From NCBI GenBank assembly GCA_037976565.1, contig CP137673.1, positions 4,445,363 to 4,509,362 on the forward strand: 64,000 nucleotides of DNA, in the 5' to 3' direction. This document shows, piece by piece, positions 59,330 through 64,000 of this stretch (the stretch's first letter is position 1; the number at the start of each line of letters is the position of its first letter). Source of the DNA: Mesocentrotus franciscanus. Lineage: Eukaryota; Echinodermata; Echinoidea; Camarodonta; Strongylocentrotidae. The notes under the pieces were generated by a model. The model ran no database searches. It saw only the letters and a list, made by a program, of their open reading frames with translations, and had not been told where the DNA came from. A program made the position numbers and the translations under genes.

Positions 59330-59585
59330 AAATAAAGGGTTTATGAAGCTCTCAATACATCAAGATATCTTTCAAAAGGCGATTTACAGAAAAATTATCA
59401 ACCTGATCATGAGATTCACATTCTACATTCCCTAGGGAGCATTCAAGTCAGGCGCCATTTTACAGACGCTTACATCTGGGTGGGGAGAAGCAGCTTATAC
59501 AAAATTCCTTGCTTAAGGAAATAAGTGCCGCGCCGGGGATCGAGCCGACAACCTTTGATTGTGTTCTCTAAAGTGTTTAAACTCT
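59330..59585 (-). mobile_element. SINE-like repeat, copy 2
   Basis: Counterpart of 7990-8430 without the MITE. On the minus strand GGCTCGATCCCCGGC (near 59534-59548) resembles a B box. The body has TCCCTAGGGA, and the tail ends GAGCTTCATAAACCC. Shared by both duplicates, so it was present before the duplication. Confidence 0.5.
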
Positions 59586-59595
59586 ATTACGACAC

Positions 59596-60056
59596 TAGCC
59601 TATCCGATAGGCGTCGGGCTTTATGGCAACTATACTAATCGCTTTATGGAGACTGGCATCGGCGCGGGCGTCAGCCCGAGCGCCTATCACCACTGGTGGA
59701 TGCGAAAAGTAAATTTTCTTTTATGTACATTGTTTCGTTCGTAGAAAATCTACGAACCCCCTGCAAAGCTCTTTCATTAATATTCATGTCCATTGACCAA
59801 AATAGGCCAATGAGCTATGAGGCCATGACGTCATGAACTCATGATTGGTTGAATAGAAGGAATCGCTCACTAAATAAGGCTAGTCTTATGAATCATGCAT
59901 GAGTAAACACACTCGTCACACATACGAAAAACATATATGAATAATGATGAGTTCACCAGTGATGATAGGCGCTCGGGCTGACGCCTGCGCCGATGCCAGT
60001 CTCCATAACGCGATTAGTATACTTGCCATAAAGCCCGACGCCTATCGGATAGGCTA
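59596..60056. mobile_element. MULE-like MITE, copy 2, with perfect 9-bp target duplication
   Basis: Flanked by TTACGACAC at 59587-59595 and 60057-60065. Ends TAGCCTATCCGATAGGCGTC, inverted at the right. 461 bp against 459 bp for copy 1, with the interior inverted relative to it. The paralogous site in duplication copy 1 (near 8425) is empty and reads through a related CGACACC sequence. Confidence 0.93.
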
Positions 60057-60177
60057 TTACGACACCCGTTAAAGACGTGTCTGTTTTAATAACTTCTGCA
60101 AATTAAAAGTGCATTGTACTGTATCTTTTTCATGCCTCCTTAAACATTATTTTTAGAACATATTGTATAGAATATAT

Positions 60178-61035
60178 GAAGAGTTTCATTCCAAAAGGAG
60201 CTAAATCCACTTTAGGTACTTCTGAGTAAATCGCCTTTTTTATGTCTCCACTTTCCCTTAAGTAATGTACCTTGATGTTGTTATATATGTTAAAGGTGTC
60301 ACCCTGGACCAATAATATATGATTAGAAAAAATCTACCAGTTATTTCTGATGTTTACTAAATTTTTAGATTTTTATTTTTCGTGGATTTAGCTCCTTTTG
60401 GAATAAAACATGATTTTGCACCGAAAATTTGTCATATTTTCTCAATAAAATCACTGAAATTGATTAAAATTAGTAGCAAACCTTTCCTTTTAAATAATAA
60501 TAGTGAAATCAAAACTAAAAATACCTTTTGAAAAGAAAATAAACAACATATCCGAGTTTCATTCCAAAAGGAGCTAAATCTGTTTCATTCCAAAAGGAGC
60601 TAAATCTGTTTCATTCCAAAAGGAGCTAAATCCATGTTTCATTCCAAAAGGAGCTAAATCCACAAAATCTAAAAATTTAGTAAAAATCAGATATAACTGG
60701 TAGATTTTTTTTCTTCTCATGTATTGTTTGTCCAGGGCGACACCTTTAATATATAAAACAACATGAAGGTACATGGCTTAAGGGAAAGTGGAGAAATAAA
60801 AAAGGTGATTTACTCATAAGTACCCAAAGCGGATTTAGCTCCTTTTGGAATGAAACCGATTTGGATTTAGCTCCTTTTGGAATGAAACATGATATTGTAC
60901 CTAAAAATGTTCATACTTCCTGGTGAAATTTTAGAATGTGATATAGTGCATTTTGTCCCCATGTAGGAAATCATTATTTTAAGACAACAAACTCAATTTT
61001 GATAAAATATGGATTTAGCTCCTTTTGGAACCAAG
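60178..61035. mobile_element. Complex foldback punctuated by nine copies of a 26-bp repeat
   Basis: The core TAGCTCCTTTTGGAATGA, or its inverse, occurs nine times. Inverse orientation (GTTTCATTCC..) at 60183, 60556, 60582, 60608 and 60636; forward at 60384, 60831, 60863 and 61011. 60183-60409 and 60636-60856 are inverted repeats of about 225 bp (shared GTACTT..TAAATC, GGTGTC.CCCTGG, TCTACCAGTTAT in opposite order). The element begins AGAGTTTCATTCC and ends GGAACCAAGCTCT. Duplication copy 1 lacks it near 8545, so it is an insertion. No ORF. Confidence 0.85.
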
Positions 61036-61139
61036 CTCTTCATATGTACAAAAAATAGATAATAACAGATATTGCTTGCAAAACTTAGATATCTGTCTGT
61101 CTGACCACCTTTTCTGTATTTGTACGATGATAGATGATC

Positions 61140-61470
61140 GAGATTATATAACGACTTGTTGGAGGCGCTCGTTTTTCCGATGGTCCGTTTTCCCAAACCC
61201 CAACATTTTCCAGGGGGTTCATTACTCCGAAACTGAAATTTGGTTCATATTTCCGAATATATTTTGCATTATTCCGAAGGTTCACAATTCATAATATGAA
61301 ACAGGGTTCATTATTCCAAAAGTATGACCTCCCACGCCCCCAAAAAAGGAGCAGCGATCCAGGCGTCTGTTATTTTCCGAATTACGAGCCTACGGAATTA
61401 TGAGCCTTCAGAGTAACGCATCCTTTGGAAATATGAACCTTAACATTTTATACAAGTAACCGGATTTTAC
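61140..61470. repeat. Phrase repeat, copy 2 (GGTTCATTATTCCGAA type)
   Basis: The left part repeats GGTTCATTACTCCGAA-like phrases (61206, 61230, 61267, 61302). The right part holds the inverse (GAATTACGAG, GGAATTATGAGCC, GGAAATATGAACC). Shared in shorter form with 8640-8880, so it pre-dates the duplication. Confidence 0.6.
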
Positions 61471-61485
61471 TATTCCATAAATTAG

Positions 61486-61602
61486 AACGCACATGTTCAA
61501 ACGTCACGATGGAAACTGAATTCGGACAGGCCAGACTTCCGATGGCTGAAGTTGGAATCGTTATCGACTCGGAAGAATTGTGCCCAGAGGAAGAATCTGA
61601 AG
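61486..61602 (+). CDS. aGPCR gene 2, HRM exon A
   Basis: 117 bases, phase 1 at both ends, identical in length to gene 1's exon (acceptor AAATTAG, donor GAAG|GTAGGG). It encodes RTCSNVT..FGQARLPMAEVG..EELCPEEESEG. Both HRM cysteines are kept, and the few changes are mostly conservative. It follows the EGF 2 exon in compatible phase and so supplies the domain order signal peptide, EGF, EGF, HRM. Confidence 0.8.
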
Positions 61603-62028
61603 GTAGGGTAATGTGTAGTTGCAGATTTACAAAATTTCCGGGGGGGGGGCTTTGGGGTAGGGCGACTATTTTACTTGACTTTTCATTTATGATTTCTTCA
61701 AAAATGTGTTTTAATAGAATACCGAAAACTATTTATAGACCTCTTTAATCTAACATTAATAGGTATTCCTATTCCATATATTCTATACAAAAAAATAATG
61801 TGGATGACATAATTGTGCACCTTCTTTTCTTTTTCTTTTACTTGCGTCAAAGTAGTATACAAAATATGAGGAAAATCGTTATTTAACAGATCAAAAATGA
61901 GAATATATATTGATAAATCATGTAAATTATACACATTTAGGATTCGCAATCTTTTAAGTATATACATGAGTTCTCCACTCACTAAATGTTATAGCACAAA
62001 CTGCCATTTTCGGTGACAGCAATATGCT

Positions 62029-62440
62029 TCTGATAGGCTAACCTTATAGGTGCTTTCACACACCTTTATTCCATAAGTAATATGTGGTTGTATAACAAAA
62101 TTTAGCAATCTAAATAACACTTGAACTTTTATTCTAGTTCACTGATTTACAAAACCAATATCCCAGACAGATGGAGTGATCGGCAACGAACCAACTATTG
62201 AAGTACGACTTGTACGAGTGCATTAAATATTTTTCCTGTGAATTTTATTATAGGAACATGACATACACGCCCTCTAACATAACCATGTACCATCAATTCC
62301 AACTCCCTAATACCATTGATTTCATTCAATTATTATGTATATAATCAGTTAAGTCCTGTCAAATAAACGATGTAGCATTGACAGAAAAATACAACTGACC
62401 AATAGCAGTTCAGAGCTTTCTAAGGGTGTAAATGAATCAG
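62029..62440. repeat. Single diverged copy of the 489-bp unit
   Basis: Starts CAATATGCTTCTGATAGGCT and ends AAATGAATCAGCTTTC, with internal deletions relative to the three units at 9459-10922. It shows that the triplication in gene 1 happened after the segmental duplication. Confidence 0.9.
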
Positions 62441-62607
62441 CTTTCCCTCCTCAAATTGGCACCGCCCATTCGTAGATTCCAATGTTTAATAGTTTTAAAA
62501 CATACAAATTAACATAGCATAAACCAGTATGGTTGAAATCTTTTACAAATCGCTGTTATGTATGAACGACACAATGTACTGCGCAGAAATGGACTCAAAA
62601 TTTTCAG

Positions 62608-62709
62608 CGACATTTGCACTTTCTCTAAAAGAAGAGCCTAAACTGCTTAGGGTTCAAGAATCGATCTATGGTACCGAAACGGAGAAACAGATTATTTCTA
62701 GAATGGATT
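62608..62709 (+). CDS. aGPCR gene 2, cassette-like exon B
   Basis: 102 bases, phase 1 at both ends (acceptor AATTTTCAG, donor GGATT|GTAAGT). The frame is open and encodes TFALSLKEEPKLLRVQESIY and GTETEKQIISRMD. Same size, phase and splice sites as 11189-11290. Retention of all of these in both copies argues it is a real, optional exon. Confidence 0.55.
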
Positions 62710-62939
62710 GTAAGTCAATTTCTATATTGAAAGGCAGGGGATTTCATTTAATGATTTCTTTGCAAATGACGGCATTTATAATAACTTTTTTCAGTGTTAA
62801 TTTCCCGACACAAGGAAAACATAAATGTCATGCTGTATCACCATGATCAGTAGCAGAGATAGCAAAACGTATTCTAATAAAAAATGTTTGTTACTTTCTT
62901 TTTCTTTTGTTTTTTTTGTATAATGTTCTATTCTTTTAG

Positions 62940-63058
62940 GCCTTGCGGCACCAATTATTAGAGCTGTTTGCCAAGTTTTTAGTAACCGCACAACTTATTG
63001 GAACGACAGTATAAGATGTGAAGATGATATCACTCGACAATTGAAGAGAATATTGATG
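62940..63058 (+). CDS. aGPCR gene 2, HRM exon C (last exon visible)
   Basis: 119 bases (acceptor TTCTTTTAG, phase 1 in; GC-type donor ATG|GCAAGT, phase 0 out). It encodes LAAPIIRAVCQVFSNRTTYW, SIRC and ITRQLKRILM. HRM cysteines 3 and 4 and YW are intact. The NRT and NDS sequons are retained in place of NGT and NAS. The GAIN and 7TM exons must lie beyond the right edge; by analogy with gene 1 the next exon would be about 2.4 kb downstream. Confidence 0.8.
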
Positions 63059-64000
63059 GCAAGTTACACTATGATTGTTTTAAAGGCTCTTTCAGATATG
63101 AAGAGGTACACCGCGGCGGTTTGTATTAACGTGTGAATGAATGGCAACTACTCCCCGCAACATAGGTTTGATGGCTTTCTCAGTTCTTCGCATCTTAGGG
63201 TTTATACACGAACTTTCGTGACTAATCAAGCCCTAACTTCAGAATGGTCTGGTTTAATAATGTTTGTGAAAAAACCCCTATCCTTGTCTAGTTTAACCGA
63301 CGCTTTTTTGAAAAGCCTATACAGCAAATCCACGAGAACTGGCGTCTCGACCCGACTTTTTAAATACGAGATAAATAATTACAAGAGATTTCGTAAGAAG
63401 GCCAGCTATCGACACTTCGTAATAAAGGGGCATGTTTTCACAAAATATCGTGTAGCCCGACGTGAAGCACCCGGCCTTTTGTGAATATAGGGGTACGTTT
63501 TTACAAAAGGACCCCTATATTCACAAAAGGTCCTGTAACCCAACAGCCAAATCGACGCGAAGATCCGATGGTACAAAACAAGCCTACGCGTACTTAACTT
63601 TACGTCATCATTAAAAGAAAGAAACAAACGCCGCTGGTTACCGCCTCATATCTAAACGAGGCTTAAGAGGAATGATAATCATAATACAAACGCGATGATG
63701 TAATCGTCTTTCATGTTGTCTAATGCCATGAATGTAAAATGAATAGTACAATTGGTATACAAAACAATTAAAGCGTCTTTGGTGAAATGAAGTTAATCTC
63801 TAATTCCTGTTCTAATTCCTGTTCTTTTTACTTATTAGCCCTTTATTTCTTAGCCGCATCTCATCGATTACTCAGTTGTCCTCATAACCAACCCCTGCTC
63901 AATAGATCGTATGCCCCTATTTTTCACTTTGGGATTTTTAATCTCAAAATGTTTATGGTCGGATGGCGAACCTTTTTAACTACTTGTCCTGGATGAATGT
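63059..64000 (+). other. Intron of gene 2 running off the window
   Basis: Aligns with 11705-12720. It contains the ACAAAAGG/AATAAAGGGG(C/T)A(T/C)GTTTTCAC phrases shared by both copies (63420-63530, compare 12250-12350). No exon. Confidence 0.6.

Larger units (their letters stand above)
59039..61485 (+). other. Intron of gene 2 between EGF 2 and the HRM (segmental duplication copy 2)
   Basis: Aligns with about 5.68-8.90 kb but differs by insertions present in only one copy: the MULE-like MITE and the TAGCTCC foldback here, and the 163-bp MITE, the 7928 hairpin and a 1184-family relative there. No exon. Confidence 0.6.

Noticed and set aside
60556..60660. CRISPR-like array (four 25-bp repeats)
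   Set aside because: Spacing is only 1-3 bases, so there are no spacers; the host is a eukaryote, and inverted copies of the repeat lie nearby.

Overview
The window looks like animal nuclear DNA: AT-rich, with short phase-matched exons separated by long introns full of transposon debris. The genes are EGF-HRM-GAIN adhesion G-protein-coupled receptors (aGPCRs). That family content, the recurring TAGGCCTA octamer and the mix of repeats suggest a marine deuterostome, most likely an echinoderm. That attribution is an inference. All exon models were read by eye from splice signals, reading phase and family motifs. No transcript data were available.

Layout. 1-5.7 kb: a tandem array of about 1.18-kb repeat units ending in a short palindrome array. 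8.9-25.6 kb: plus-strand aGPCR gene 1, which enters the window already started. Its exons encode the hormone-receptor motif (HRM, with an optional-looking cassette exon), the GAIN domain, the GPS autoproteolysis site and all seven membrane helices. The last exon carries an apparent one-base frameshift between TM5 and TM6. 26-39.7 kb: downstream sequence with no recognised gene, holding dispersed repeats, purine/pyrimidine tracts and a foldback element. 39.7-63.1 kb: the 5' half of a second, paralogous aGPCR (gene 2): signal peptide, a 17.6-kb first intron, two EGF exons and the three HRM-region exons. It runs off the right edge. About 5.7-12.7 kb and 59.0-64.0 kb are diverged copies of one segmental duplication.

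The giant intron of gene 2 records a series of insertions. A Tx1/L1-like LINE is split by a 6.0-kb element bounded by TTAA, and a second such LINE is split by an 876-bp element bounded by TAA. In both cases, removing the insert plus one target-site copy rejoins an open LINE frame. Two copies of one MITE carry perfect 9-bp target duplications. Gene 1's largest intron holds a Jockey/CR1-like LINE remnant and two nested TTAA-flanked elements.

The most unusual theme is a set of foldback-like elements whose arms are built of degenerate 10-26 bp 'phrases' repeated in opposite orientation (38.6-39.3, 52.4-53.3, 56.5-56.9, 60.2-61.0 and 61.1-61.5 kb). The phrases differ between elements but the architecture is shared.
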